64,000 nucleotides of DNA from Paracoccus homiensis (GTDB taxonomy: Bacteria; Pseudomonadota; Alphaproteobacteria; Rhodobacterales; Rhodobacteraceae): NCBI RefSeq assembly GCF_900111675.1, contig NZ_FOHO01000006.1:124001-188000 (forward strand). The letters run 5' to 3'. Positions 37,475 through 47,356 of this stretch are shown one piece after another. How positions within the stretch are numbered: the first letter of the stretch is position 1; every line of letters starts with the position of its first letter. The translations under genes were made by a program, and so were the position numbers. The notes under the pieces were generated by a model. It was given only the letters and a program-made list of their open reading frames with translations, was not told the DNA's origin and did not search any database.

Positions 37475-38124
37475 TCCGCCTGCACCATATCCCCGGCTCG
37501 CGCTCGATGCGGGTGTTGTGGCTGCTAGAGGAACTGGGGCTGGACTGCGATCTGCAGAACTGGTCGCTGACCGATGGCAGCCTGCGCCGCCCGGACTTCG
37601 TCGCGATGTCGCCCGCCGGACGCATTCCCGCATTGGAAATCGACGGGCGTGCGATCTTTGAATCCGGCGCGATCATCCAGTACCTGACCGAGCGTCAGGG
37701 CCAGTTGGCCCCCGCGCCGGGCGATCCCGAACGCGCGGAATTTCTGGAATGGATCGGCTTTGCGGAAACGCAGGCCAATATCATTCAGGCGCTGAACATC
37801 CATCACATCTTTCTGCGCCCCGAAGCGGCGCGGTCGGTCCCGCTGATGAAACTGGACACGAAACGGCTGGCGGTGACGGCGGCCGCCTTGGACCGGCATC
37901 TGACGGATCACGACACGCTGCTGGCCTCGGGTTTTTCCGCTGCCGACTGCATGCTGGGCTTCAACATTCAGGCGCTGTTCCGTTTTCTGCCCGAAGGCGA
38001 CTATCCCAACCTGACCGCCTATCGCGACCGGATGACCGCCCGCCCGGCCTATCGCCGGGCCGAAGAACGTGGCGGGTCCGATGCAATCTATGCGCAGGAT
38101 TTCTACGAGGTGCCCCATGACTGA
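37471..38124 (+). CDS. Glutathione S-transferase family protein
   Basis: The 217-residue protein has a thioredoxin-like N-terminal half (HHIPGSRSMRVLWLLEELGL) with the Ser-rich active-site start, PAGRIPALEIDGRAIFESGAIIQYL (glutathione contacts; about residues 48-72), and an all-alpha C-terminal half with FSAADCMLGF. The electrophile is unknown. It is embedded in the leucine cluster, coupled to mccA by 4 bp and overlapping hmgL by 8 bp, so it is probably expressed with the pathway. Confidence 0.9.
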   Translation: MIRLHHIPGSRSMRVLWLLEELGLDCDLQNWSLTDGSLRRPDFVAMSPAGRIPALEIDGRAIFESGAIIQYLTERQGQLAPAPGDPERAEFLEWIGFAETQANIIQALNIHHIFLRPEAARSVPLMKLDTKRLAVTAAALDRHLTDHDTLLASGFSAADCMLGFNIQALFRFLPEGDYPNLTAYRDRMTARPAYRRAEERGGSDAIYAQDFYEVPHD

Positions 38125-38980
38125 GAAGGTCGAAATCTTCGAGATGGGCCCGCGCGACGGGTTGCAGAATGAAAAGCGCCTGATTCCGGCCGCCGACAAG
38201 ATCGCGCTTGTCGATCTGCTGTCGCGATGCGGCTTCCGGCGGATCGAGGTGACCAGCTTTGTCAGCCCGAAATGGGTGCCGCAAATGGCCGATGCGGCGC
38301 AGGTCATGGCCGGGATCACGCGCGCGCCCGGCGTCAGCTACGCCGTGCTGACCCCGAACATGAAGGGATGCGAGGGCGCACGCGCGGCCCGCGCCGATGA
38401 GGTCGCGATCTTTGCCAGCGCCTCGGAAGGGTTCAGCAAGGCCAATCTGAATGCCACCATCGCCGAAAGCCTTGATCGCTTTCGCCCGGTGGCCGAGGCC
38501 GCGCGGGCCGACGGAATCCGGGTGCGCGGTTATGTCAGCGTGGTGACCGATTGCCCCTATGACGGACCGACGCCGCCAGAAAATGTCGCGCGTGTCGCGG
38601 CCGCGCTGCGCGATATGGGCTGCTACGAGATCAGCCTTGGCGATACGATCGGGCAGGGTCGTCCCGAAACAATCGATGCGATGTTGTCGGCGGTCCTGAA
38701 GGAACTGCCCGTCGAACAGCTGGCCGGGCATTATCACGACACTGCCGGGCGGGCGCTGGACAATATCGTGGCCAGCCTTGCACGCGGGCTGCGGGTGTTT
38801 GACGCGGCAGTGGGCGGTCTGGGCGGCTGCCCCTATGCGCCCGGCGCGAAAGGCAATGTCGCGACCGAAAAGGTGGCGCGGCATCTGGCGGCCTCGGGCT
38901 ATGAAACCGGGCTGGACATGGAACTGATCGAACAGGCCGCCGACATGGCGCGCGGTCTGCAAGGGGGCGGCGATGTATAA
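38117..38980 (+). CDS. hmgL: Hydroxymethylglutaryl-CoA lyase
   Basis: The 287-residue DRE-TIM enzyme cleaves HMG-CoA to acetoacetate and acetyl-CoA, the last step of leucine breakdown. The N terminus EIFEMGPRDGLQNEK holds the DRE-like Arg/Asp. TSFVSPKWVPQMAD, GHYHDTAGRALDN and the catalytic-Cys motif VGGLGGCPYAPGAKGN are present. The start at 38117 overlaps the GST gene by 8 bp, and the end overlaps the hydratase by 8 bp. Confidence 0.96.
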   Translation: MTEKVEIFEMGPRDGLQNEKRLIPAADKIALVDLLSRCGFRRIEVTSFVSPKWVPQMADAAQVMAGITRAPGVSYAVLTPNMKGCEGARAARADEVAIFASASEGFSKANLNATIAESLDRFRPVAEAARADGIRVRGYVSVVTDCPYDGPTPPENVARVAAALRDMGCYEISLGDTIGQGRPETIDAMLSAVLKELPVEQLAGHYHDTAGRALDNIVASLARGLRVFDAAVGGLGGCPYAPGAKGNVATEKVARHLAASGYETGLDMELIEQAADMARGLQGGGDV

Positions 38981-39755
38981 CACGATCAAGATCGAGACCG
39001 ATGCGCGGGGCGTGGCGACGCTGTGGCTGGCGCGGTCGGAAAAGCATAACGCCCTGTCCCAAGAAATGATGCAGGAACTGACCGATGCCGCGGCCCGTCT
39101 GGGGCAGGATCCGGCGGTGCGGGTCGTCGTGCTGGCCGCCGAGGGTGCCAGTTTCTGTGCCGGTGGCGATCTAGCATGGATGAAATCGCAGATGCAGGTC
39201 GATGCCGAAACCCGCCGTGATGGGGCGCGGGTGCTGGCCGGGATGCTGTCGGCGCTGAACCTGCTGCCGAAACCGCTGATCGGCAAGGTTCAGGGCAATG
39301 CCTTTGGCGGCGGCGTCGGCATGATGTCGGTCTGCGATATCGCCATCGCCTCGCGCGATGCGAAATTCGGCCTGACCGAGGTCAAGCTGGGCCTGATCCC
39401 GGCCACTATCGGTCCCTATGTTCTGGCCCGCATGGGCGAGGACAAGGCGCGACGCGTCTATTTTTCGGGGCGGATCTTCGGCGCGGAAGAGGCGGTCGGC
39501 CTGAACCTTGCGGCCCGCGCCGTGCCGCTGGCCGATCTGGATCAGGCGGTCGAGGATGAGGTCGCGCCTTTCCTGTTGGGTGCGCCGGGGGCGATCGCCG
39601 CCGCCAAGGCTCAGTGCCGCGCCCTTGGCCCGCGCATCGATCAGGCGGTGATCGAGGACAGCATCGACCGGCTTGTCGCCGCGTGGGAAGGCAGCGAGGC
39701 CCCCGAAGGGATTGGCGCATTCTTCGACAAACGCAAACCGATATGGCAGGCTTGA
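38973..39755 (+). CDS. Methylglutaconyl-CoA hydratase / enoyl-CoA hydratase
   Basis: The 260-residue crotonase-fold protein converts 3-methylglutaconyl-CoA to HMG-CoA if the cluster context is right. The oxyanion-hole segments are SFCAGGDLAWMKSQM (the LAWM signature fits methylglutaconyl-CoA hydratases) and KVQGNAFGGGVGMMSVCD. FGLTEVKLGLIPATIGPYV follows. It overlaps hmgL by 8 bp. This and ivd, mccBA and hmgL together cover all steps from isovaleryl-CoA to acetoacetate. Confidence 0.92.
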   Translation: MYNTIKIETDARGVATLWLARSEKHNALSQEMMQELTDAAARLGQDPAVRVVVLAAEGASFCAGGDLAWMKSQMQVDAETRRDGARVLAGMLSALNLLPKPLIGKVQGNAFGGGVGMMSVCDIAIASRDAKFGLTEVKLGLIPATIGPYVLARMGEDKARRVYFSGRIFGAEEAVGLNLAARAVPLADLDQAVEDEVAPFLLGAPGAIAAAKAQCRALGPRIDQAVIEDSIDRLVAAWEGSEAPEGIGAFFDKRKPIWQA

Positions 39756-39784
39756 TCCGACCCTGACAGGGAAAGGATCGCATC

Positions 39785-40195
39785 ATGAAGATCACGGTCG
39801 AGGCGCTGGTCAAGGCGCCCGTCGACACCGTCTGGCGCTGCTGGACCACGCCGCAGGATATCATGGCGTGGAACGCCGCGTCGGACGATTGGCACACGAC
39901 CGCCGCCACGGTCGATCTGCGCGAGGGCGGTCGGTTTTCCTCGCGGATGGAGGCCAGGGACGGCAGCATGGGCTTTGATTTCGCGGGCCTCTATCGCCGC
40001 GTCGAACCGCCCCGTCTGTTGCAGGCGGTGATGGCGGACGGGCGCGAAATTCTGGTCGAGTTCCTGCCGCAGGACGGTGCCGTTCTGGTCCGCGAAACCT
40101 TCGATGCCGAGGACCAGCATCCTGCCCAGATGCAGCGGCAGGGCTGGCAGGCGATCCTTGATCGCTTTGCCGCCCATGTCGAAGGCGTGGCCTGA
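39785..40195 (+). CDS. SRPBCC (AHSA1-like) protein
   Basis: The 136-residue protein has the START-like helix-grip fold pattern: ITVEALVKAPVDTVWRCWT at the N terminus, then W/N-rich segments DIMAWNAASDDWH and a beta-rich middle with GGRFSSRMEARDGSMGFDFAGLYRR. The C-terminal helix contains GWQAILDRFAAHV. The family binds small hydrophobic ligands, but the role is unknown. It lies 29 bp after the hydratase gene and may be the last gene of the leucine operon. A terminator for the convergent glyA follows. Confidence 0.8.
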   Translation: MKITVEALVKAPVDTVWRCWTTPQDIMAWNAASDDWHTTAATVDLREGGRFSSRMEARDGSMGFDFAGLYRRVEPPRLLQAVMADGREILVEFLPQDGAVLVRETFDAEDQHPAQMQRQGWQAILDRFAAHVEGVA

Positions 40196-40221
40196 ATTTC
40201 GGCGCCCGCCATCCGGGTATG

Positions 40222-40254
40222 AAAAAGCCCCGCTGCACTGCCATGCAACGGGGC
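40222..40254 (-). terminator. glyA terminator
   Basis: An 11 bp stem with one mismatch (40227-40237 with 40244-40254) and six-base loop is followed on the minus strand by five T residues. It lies 20 bp after the glyA stop. Confidence 0.85.
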
Positions 40255-40274
40255 GAGGCGTTCTGCTATAGAAC

Positions 40275-41570
<1,296 letters not shown>

Positions 41571-41744
41571 GGTCTCGCGTCCTCTCGGGCTAGGGTGCGG
41601 CGGAATGGCTGCGTCTTAACGCAAGGACAGTTTTACCGAAAGTGACAAAACGACGCCTTTGCGCCCGGTTGCGTCCTGTGGTGGTCTTGTGTTCGGCAGT
41701 CTTCGCGTCAATGCTGCGCCGACGCAGGGAGGGCCCGTGACCGA

Positions 41745-42506
41745 ATGACCGCGAATATCCATTTCACCGCAAGTCAGGCCGAAATGGCGCAAACCGCGCT
41801 GGCGCGACTGTCCGACCGCTATGGCAATGCCAGCCCCCAGACCGCCGATGTGGTCGTGGCACTGGGGGGCGATGGGTTCATGTTGCAGACGCTGCATGCG
41901 ATGCAGGGGACCGGCAAGCCGGTCTATGGCATGAATCGCGGTACTGTCGGCTTTCTGATGAACGGCTATTCCGAAGAGGCGCTGCCCGAACGGCTAGCCG
42001 CCGCGGAAGAGGCGATCATCAATCCGCTGCGCATGACCGCGACCTGCCGCGACGGCGGACGGCACGAGGCGCTGGCCATCAACGAGGTCAGCCTGCTGCG
42101 CGAGGGTCCGCAGGCCGCCAAGTTGCGCATCCATGTCGATGGCCGGGTGCGGATGCCGGAACTGGTCTGCGATGGGGTGCTGCTGGCGACGCCCGCAGGG
42201 TCGACGGCCTATAACTATTCCGCCCACGGCCCGATCCTGCCCATCGATTCCGAGGTTCTTGCCCTGACCGCGATCGCGCCGTTCCGTCCGCGCCGCTGGC
42301 GGGGGGCCTTGCTGCCGAAGAATGCGCATGTCGCCTTCGAGGTTCTGAACCCCGAACGCCGGCCCGTCATGGCCGATGCGGATTCGCGGTCGGTCCGTCA
42401 CGTCACCTGGGTCGAGGTTCACAGCGCGTCGGACGTGTCGCATCAGTTGCTGTTCGATCCCGGCCACGGATTGCAGGAACGGCTTTTGCGGGAACAGTTC
42501 GTCTGA
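41745..42506 (+). CDS. nadK: NAD kinase
   Basis: The 253-residue enzyme phosphorylates NAD to NADP. The conserved [14 protein letters not shown] (GGDG site) and the NE/D motif INEVSLLRE are present, with the [17 protein letters not shown] block. It is shorter than E. coli NadK (292), as usual in alphaproteobacteria. It is divergent from glyA, and its 3' end lies 3 bp from a convergent membrane protein gene. Confidence 0.95.
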   Translation: MTANIHFTASQAEMAQTALARLSDRYGNASPQTADVVVALGGDGFMLQTLHAMQGTGKPVYGMNRGTVGFLMNGYSEEALPERLAAAEEAIINPLRMTATCRDGGRHEALAINEVSLLREGPQAAKLRIHVDGRVRMPELVCDGVLLATPAGSTAYNYSAHGPILPIDSEVLALTAIAPFRPRRWRGALLPKNAHVAFEVLNPERRPVMADADSRSVRHVTWVEVHSASDVSHQLLFDPGHGLQERLLREQFV

Positions 42507-42509
42507 CGC

Positions 42510-43532
42510 CTAACCGGCGCAGATCTGTTGCAACGCCAGCCATTGCTGATCGGTCAGCAGGGTTGCGGGCTTGCCGCCATTGCGCATCGGGTCCTGCTCG
42601 ATCAGGTTCAGCACGCTTTGCCCGGTCGGGTCCAACGTGCGGGCATAAGGCTCTGCGCCAATGCCGCGACGGCCCAGTTCTTCCAGCAGGGGGCCGTCCT
42701 CGGGCATGGGGGCTGGTTCGGACAGCAGCGTCTGCCCATAGCCGCGCAGCGCCCCTTGGGGCAGGGTGCCAAGCGTCATCAGCCGCAGCACGGCCTGCGT
42801 TCCGGCATAATCCAGCGCGTCTTGCAGGGTCTGTTCGTCCGACACCGCCAGTTTGGCCGCGATCAGATGCGCGGCGGCGGCTTCCGGTCCGTCATGGGTT
42901 TCCAGCAGATCCGCGCCCATCACATACAGATCGCCGGGCAGGCGGCGCGCGCCATTGACCGGCGCGGGCACCACGCGGATTGCGCTGTCGGTACCGGTGA
43001 TACGCGGGGCCGACCAGTCCAGCACCGCTTGTCCCGATTTGCGTGTGCAGACCGCGCCCGTGCTTTGGGCAATATCGGCCAGAACCGCCAGCCCGACATC
43101 CCGGGCCTGTGCGGGGGGCGCGATCCGGGCGGCATGACGGATCAGCGCGTCGGGCAGCCAGACGACCGCCGCCGCGGCCATCGCCAGCGCCGCGACCACG
43201 AACAGACCGCCGCGCAGGCGACCGGGATGGGCGCGGCGCGACAGGGTGGCCCGCAGGACACGCTCGATCGCGTCGATCATCAGCGGATCATCGACTTCCA
43301 GCGTCTCGTCGGGTTCGCGCATGTTCGGCGTGTACAGCGCGGGGATCTTGCCGGGGTTCAGCCGGGTGATCGAGGGCAGCGACCAATGCGACAGCGGCTT
43401 GTCGGATTTTGGATCGCTAAGGATCAGTGTCGCATCGCCGACCGATACGATCACATCGCGAAGGCGCGCCTTGGGCGTTTCCCGCCACGCGCCCTGCGCC
43501 TCGAGGCGTTCGAATTCTTTCAGCGCCGTCAT
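42510..43532 (-). CDS. Membrane-anchored protein resembling an inactive M48 peptidase
   Basis: The 340-residue protein has a cytoplasmic N-terminal part (about 1-100, with a beta-rich region carrying VIVSVGDATLILSD), one transmembrane helix (about 109-126) and a C-terminal domain. Residues 191-226 follow the layout of M48 peptidases (NG-R-LPGDLYVMGADLLE, then A-rich helix), but where HExxH is expected the sequence is HLIAA (222-226), so zinc catalysis is not possible. Two Cys at about 162 and 338 could form a disulfide. The family likeness is my inference by eye. It is monocistronic and lies downstream of rpoH on the same strand. Confidence 0.55.
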   Translation of the reverse strand: MTALKEFERLEAQGAWRETPKARLRDVIVSVGDATLILSDPKSDKPLSHWSLPSITRLNPGKIPALYTPNMREPDETLEVDDPLMIDAIERVLRATLSRRAHPGRLRGGLFVVAALAMAAAAVVWLPDALIRHAARIAPPAQARDVGLAVLADIAQSTGAVCTRKSGQAVLDWSAPRITGTDSAIRVVPAPVNGARRLPGDLYVMGADLLETHDGPEAAAAHLIAAKLAVSDEQTLQDALDYAGTQAVLRLMTLGTLPQGALRGYGQTLLSEPAPMPEDGPLLEELGRRGIGAEPYARTLDPTGQSVLNLIEQDPMRNGGKPATLLTDQQWLALQQICAG

Positions 43533-43623
43533 GATCGTGGGAACTGCCCGGATTTTTCCGACACCATAACGTCGGCGTGATCCGGGTCAATATCCCCCGA
43601 GGGGCAGGGGATTGGCCTGGCCG

Positions 43624-44532
43624 TCACTCTTCCCCGTCGGGGATGCGCATTCCCTTTTCGCGCGCCAGGGTCCGCATCCGTCCCTGCAGCTTTTCAAAGG
43701 CCCGCACCTCGATCTGGCGGATCCGTTCGCGCGACACGTCATAGCGCGCGGAAAGATCCTCCAGCGTCATCGGGTCGTCGCGCAGGCGGCGTTCCATCAG
43801 GATGTCCTTTTCACGATCGTTCAGGACATCCATCGCGGCAAGCAGCATCTGCCGACGTGTATCCAGTTCCTCGGATTCGGCATAGGCGTCCGCCTGATTG
43901 GCGTCTTCGTCTTCCAGCCAGTCCTGCCATTGCGCGGTGGATTCGCCGTCGCCTGCGCCGACCTGCGCGTTCAGCGATGCGTCACCACCCGACAGGCGGC
44001 GATTCATGTCGATGACTTCCTGTTCGGTGACGTTCAGATCATTTGCGATCTGGGCCACGTTTTCCGGACGCAGGTCGCCATCTTCCAAGGCGCCGATTCG
44101 GGATTTCGCCTTGCGCAGGTTGAAGAACAATTTCTTCTGGGCGCTGGTCGTGCCCATCTTCACCAGCGACCAGGACCGCAGGATATATTCTTGGATCGAG
44201 GCGCGGATCCACCACATCGCATAGGTCGCCAGACGGAAGCCCTTTTCGGGGTCGAAGCGCTTGACCGCCTGCATCAGGCCGACATTCGCCTCGGAAATCA
44301 CTTCGGCCTGGGGCAGGCCATAGCCGCGATAGCCCATCGCAATCTTTGCGGCCAGCCGCAGGTGGCTGGTGACCATCTTGTGGGCGGCCTCGCTGTCCTC
44401 GTGATCGACCCACGCCTTGGCCAGCATATATTCCTCTTCGGGTTCCAGCAGGGGAAACTTGCGGATCTCTTGCAGGTACCGGTTCAGACCCTGTTCGGGA
44501 CTGGGGGCGGGGAGATTGCCATAATTTGCCAT
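43624..44532 (-). CDS. rpoH: Heat-shock sigma factor RpoH
   Basis: The 302-residue sigma-32 type factor has the RpoH box QKKLFFNLR, region 2.4 RLATYAMWWIRASIQEYIL and region 4.2 SRERIRQIEVRAFEKLQ. These separate it from RpoD. An acidic insert (about 190-215) sits between regions 3 and 4. A candidate promoter with a perfect TTGACA lies upstream, overlapping the rluD stop. Targets in this window could include the Hsp20 gene at 54733. Confidence 0.95.
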   Translation of the reverse strand: MANYGNLPAPSPEQGLNRYLQEIRKFPLLEPEEEYMLAKAWVDHEDSEAAHKMVTSHLRLAAKIAMGYRGYGLPQAEVISEANVGLMQAVKRFDPEKGFRLATYAMWWIRASIQEYILRSWSLVKMGTTSAQKKLFFNLRKAKSRIGALEDGDLRPENVAQIANDLNVTEQEVIDMNRRLSGGDASLNAQVGAGDGESTAQWQDWLEDEDANQADAYAESEELDTRRQMLLAAMDVLNDREKDILMERRLRDDPMTLEDLSARYDVSRERIRQIEVRAFEKLQGRMRTLAREKGMRIPDGEE

Positions 44533-44665
44533 CAGCGGGGCCTTTCACAACAGACCGGGAAACGCGGCGTGCGGGCATGGGGTTCCCCATGCGCGGGGTG
44601 CAGCGCCTTGGAAGTCAAAGTCGGGTCACGACGCCAGATATTCTGCCGAGGTTTCCGGGCCAAGT

Positions 44666-44694
44666 AACGTGGGAATGCTTCACGTTCATGTCAA
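44666..44694 (-). promoter_or_regulatory. Candidate rpoH promoter
   Basis: On the minus strand TTGACA (44694-44689), a 17-base spacer and CACGTT (44671-44666). The -35 is perfect and overlaps the end of rluD; the -10 is weak for sigma-70, and the CTTGACA...CCCACGTT arrangement also resembles the alphaproteobacterial heat-shock consensus. Confidence 0.4.
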
Positions 44695-45746
44695 GCGCGC
44701 GTGTCCGCCGCGTGGCCCCCGCTGTCAGACGGGTGACGAAGCTGGTTCAAAAGATTGGCCATGTCGGCGGGCAGCGGGCTGTCGAAGGCCAGCGGTTCGC
44801 CGGTGATCGGGTGATCGAAGCCCAGATGCGCCGCATGCAGGGCCTGACGCGAAAACGCCGCGATCCGCGCCGCAACCGGGCCAAGCGCCTTGGCCGAGGC
44901 CTTGCGTGCCCCGCCGTAAACCGGATCGCCGATCAGACCCAGCCCGGCATGTGACATATGCACGCGGATCTGGTGGGTGCGGCCGGTTTCAAGGCGGCAT
45001 TCGACCAGCATCGCGGCGGGCGGCGTGCCAAAGGACTCGATCATCCGGGCGCGGGTCACCGCATGGCGGCCCTTGTCGAAATAGACCGCCTGCTTTTGCC
45101 TGTCGGTTCCGTGCCGGGCCAGGCGCGAGGTGATCTTCAGGATCGCGCCATCCTCGAAGCTGACGCCGGGTGTGCCGCGCAGGCGGGCATCCGCGCCGTC
45201 AATCACTCCATGAGCCAGCGCAAGATAGCGGCGCTGCGCGCTATGCGCCTCGAACTGGGCGGCAAGGCCGTGATGGGCGCGGTCCGATTTCGCGACGACC
45301 AGCAGCCCCGAGGTGTCCTTGTCGATGCGATGCACGATGCCCGGACGCTTTTCGCCGCCAATCCCCGACAGGCTGTCGCCGCAATGGGCCAGCAGCGCGT
45401 TGACCAGCGTCCCCGACGGGCTGCCCGGCGCGGGATGGACGACCATGCCCGCCGGTTTGTCGACGACGATCAACTCGTCATCCTCATAGGCGATGACCAG
45501 CGGAATCGCCTCGGGCCGGGTTTCGACGGGTTCGGGATCGGGCAGGGCGATCAGGTATTCCTGCCCCTCGCTAACGCGCGCCTTGCCGTCGCGAACGACG
45601 CCCGATGGCCCCGAAATCGCGCCATCGGCCAGAAGTTTCGACAGACGCGACCGCGACAGGCCCGCATCCTCTGGCACCGCAAGCGCAAGCGCCTTATCAA
45701 GCCGGTCAGGCGGATTGGCCGGAATGGTGACGACAAGGTTGGACAT
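44691..45746 (-). CDS. rluD: 23S rRNA pseudouridine synthase, RluD type
   Basis: The 351-residue protein has an S4 RNA-binding domain at the N terminus (LDKALALAVPEDAGLSRSRLSKLL, about residues 16-39) and a RluA-type catalytic domain. Catalytic D142 is in VHRIDKDTSGLL. ETGRTHQIRVHMSHAGLGLIGD follows. The expected reaction is isomerisation of U1911/U1915/U1917 in 23S rRNA. ATG at 45746 overlaps head-on with the ATG of the neighbouring plus-strand gene. A C-terminal extension of about 15 polar residues is not conserved. Confidence 0.93.
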   Translation of the reverse strand: MSNLVVTIPANPPDRLDKALALAVPEDAGLSRSRLSKLLADGAISGPSGVVRDGKARVSEGQEYLIALPDPEPVETRPEAIPLVIAYEDDELIVVDKPAGMVVHPAPGSPSGTLVNALLAHCGDSLSGIGGEKRPGIVHRIDKDTSGLLVVAKSDRAHHGLAAQFEAHSAQRRYLALAHGVIDGADARLRGTPGVSFEDGAILKITSRLARHGTDRQKQAVYFDKGRHAVTRARMIESFGTPPAAMLVECRLETGRTHQIRVHMSHAGLGLIGDPVYGGARKASAKALGPVAARIAAFSRQALHAAHLGFDHPITGEPLAFDSPLPADMANLLNQLRHPSDSGGHAADTRA

Positions 45747-46059
45747 GGACGACGATCTTAACGGCTGGAAGGAAACGGCGAAAGCGGTGCCAGAGCTGCG
45801 CTTTCTGCGGATGCTGGTGACCGGGCTGGCGCTGGTCATGGGGCTGGGCATGATCGCCATTGTGGCGCTGCTGTGGATTCGGCTGGGTCAGCCGCAGATG
45901 CCGCAACTGCCCGACGCGATCAGCCTGCCCGAAGGCGCAACCCCCGAGGCGGTTACCTATGGCCGCAACTGGACGGTCATTGTCACCGATCTGGGCGAGG
46001 TGCTGCTGTATGATCAGGGGGGCAGCCTGCGCAGCCGCACCCCTTTGACGGCGCCCTAG
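45745..46059 (+). CDS. DUF6476-type small membrane protein
   Basis: The 104-residue protein has a short N-terminal cytoplasmic stretch, one strong transmembrane helix (about 28-48) and a small C-terminal domain (GATPEAVTYGRNWTVIVTDLG). From memory it matches DUF6476, found next to rluD in Rhodobacteraceae. The function is unknown. Its ATG (45745) overlaps the opposing rluD ATG (45746-45744), so the two coding regions share two bases. It is convergent with ubiK by 4 bp. Confidence 0.75.
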   Translation: MDDDLNGWKETAKAVPELRFLRMLVTGLALVMGLGMIAIVALLWIRLGQPQMPQLPDAISLPEGATPEAVTYGRNWTVIVTDLGEVLLYDQGGSLRSRTPLTAP

Positions 46060-46298
46060 GCGTCTTTTTCAAGCGCGTCCAGGCGGGCCTTCAGCTCGGC
46101 ATTTTCGGTACGCGCCTTGATCGCCATTTCGCGCACAGCCTCGAATTCCTCGCGGGTGACGAAATCGCGGTCGGCCAGCCAGCGATCGACCCAGCCCTTC
46201 ATCGCGGTTTCCGCCTCGGACTTGGCGCCCTGCGCCACGCCCATCGCATTGGTCATCAGCTTCGAGATATCGTCGAAGAACTTGTTTTCCGTGGTCAT
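46056..46298 (-). CDS. ubiK: UbiK-like accessory factor of ubiquinone synthesis
   Basis: The 80-residue protein (BMFP/YqiC type) has an amphipathic N-terminal helix with KFFDDISKLMTNAMGVAQG, then a C-terminal coiled coil FVTREEFEAVREMAIKARTE and LKARLDALEKDA. Family members help lipid-linked aerobic ubiquinone synthesis. The start is placed at MTTENKFFDD; 17 upstream in-frame codons are unlike the family. Lone gene between two plus-strand units. Confidence 0.85.
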   Translation of the reverse strand: MTTENKFFDDISKLMTNAMGVAQGAKSEAETAMKGWVDRWLADRDFVTREEFEAVREMAIKARTENAELKARLDALEKDA

Positions 46299-46468
46299 CG
46301 GTTCTGGACCCCCTTGATCTGCTTGGCCTGTATATGGGCCGGGTCGCAAAAAGGTTCAATCCGCCCTGAACCGGCGGGCAAGCTCACGTCCCGGTGTGAT
46401 GGGCCCGGTCTTGGTTGACATCGCCCCTTGCGTGACTAGCGTGCGCCGCGTCAACCAGCCGAGGCCGC

Positions 46469-47356
46469 ATGATCCCCTTTCCCGATATCAGCCCCGAGAT
46501 TTTCACGATCAATCTAGGCGGGCTGTCACTGTCGCTGCGCTGGTACGCGCTGGCCTATCTGGCGGGCCTGCTGCTGGGCTGGCGGATCATGGCGCGGATG
46601 ATGCGCGGCGCGGCGATCTGGGGTGATCGCGCACCGATGAAACCCGAAGAGGTCGACGACCTGCTGACCTGGGTGATCCTGGGGGTGATCCTGGGCGGGC
46701 GGCTGGGCTTCGTCCTGTTCTACGAACCGGGCTACTACCTGTCCTATCCCGCCGAGATCATCAAGGTCTGGCAAGGCGGGATGAGCTTTCACGGCGGCTT
46801 TGCCGGCGTCATCGTCGCGGCCTGGCTTTACGCACGCACGCGCGGCATCCCGCCGCTGCGGCTGGCGGATGCGATGGCTGTCGTCGCGCCGATCGGGTTG
46901 TTCTTTGGCCGGATCGCGAATTTCATCAATGCCGAATTGTGGGGTCGTCCGACCGATCTGCCCTGGGGCGTCATCTTCCCCGGCGAGGCCGCGCAAAGCT
47001 GTGATGGTGTCGCCGGAGCCTGCGCCCGCCATCCCAGCCAGCTTTACGAAGCGGGGCTGGAAGGGCTGTTGCTTGGCCTGATCCTGCTGGTCGTGGTGCG
47101 GGCGGGCGGGCTGCGGCGTCCGGGTCTGTCCTTTGGCATTTTTCTGGCGGGTTATGGCGCGGCACGGATGTTCGTCGAGTTGTTCCGCGTTGCGGATGCG
47201 CAGTTCATCACCCCCGACAATCCGCTTGGCCATGTCATCGGCGGCCCTGTGATTGGCCTGACTATGGGGCAGGTGCTGTCGCTGCCGATGGTGGTTCTGG
47301 GCCTGCTGTTCGTGTTGCGCGCGATGGGGCGGATGCCGGTGGCGCGGGCCGCATGA
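46469..47356 (+). CDS. lgt: Prolipoprotein diacylglyceryl transferase
   Basis: The 295-residue inner-membrane enzyme attaches diacylglycerol to the lipobox Cys of lipoprotein precursors. The signature [14 protein letters not shown] is perfect; [11 protein letters not shown] and [13 protein letters not shown] carry conserved catalytic residues (His/Arg). Seven membrane segments are visible. Overlaps midA by 4 bp (ATGA). It supplies lipoproteins that LolC/D (61-63 kb) would sort. Confidence 0.96.
   Translation: MIPFPDISPEIFTINLGGLSLSLRWYALAYLAGLLLGWRIMARMMRGAAIWGDRAPMKPEEVDDLLTWVILGVILGGRLGFVLFYEPGYYLSYPAEIIKVWQGGMSFHGGFAGVIVAAWLYARTRGIPPLRLADAMAVVAPIGLFFGRIANFINAELWGRPTDLPWGVIFPGEAAQSCDGVAGACARHPSQLYEAGLEGLLLGLILLVVVRAGGLRRPGLSFGIFLAGYGAARMFVELFRVADAQFITPDNPLGHVIGGPVIGLTMGQVLSLPMVVLGLLFVLRAMGRMPVARAA

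Noticed and set aside
35411-37633. Minus-strand frame of 740 codons opposite mccA
   Set aside because: Antisense shadow of a biotin carboxylase; no family features and an Arg/Asp/His-rich composition.
41571-41744. Glycine or folate riboswitch upstream of glyA
   Set aside because: No paired-aptamer pattern or conserved core could be recognised in the 174 bp gap.
42853-42880. Active zinc protease site in the pseudo-M48 protein
   Set aside because: The expected HExxH reads HLIAA; no Glu or second His is available.
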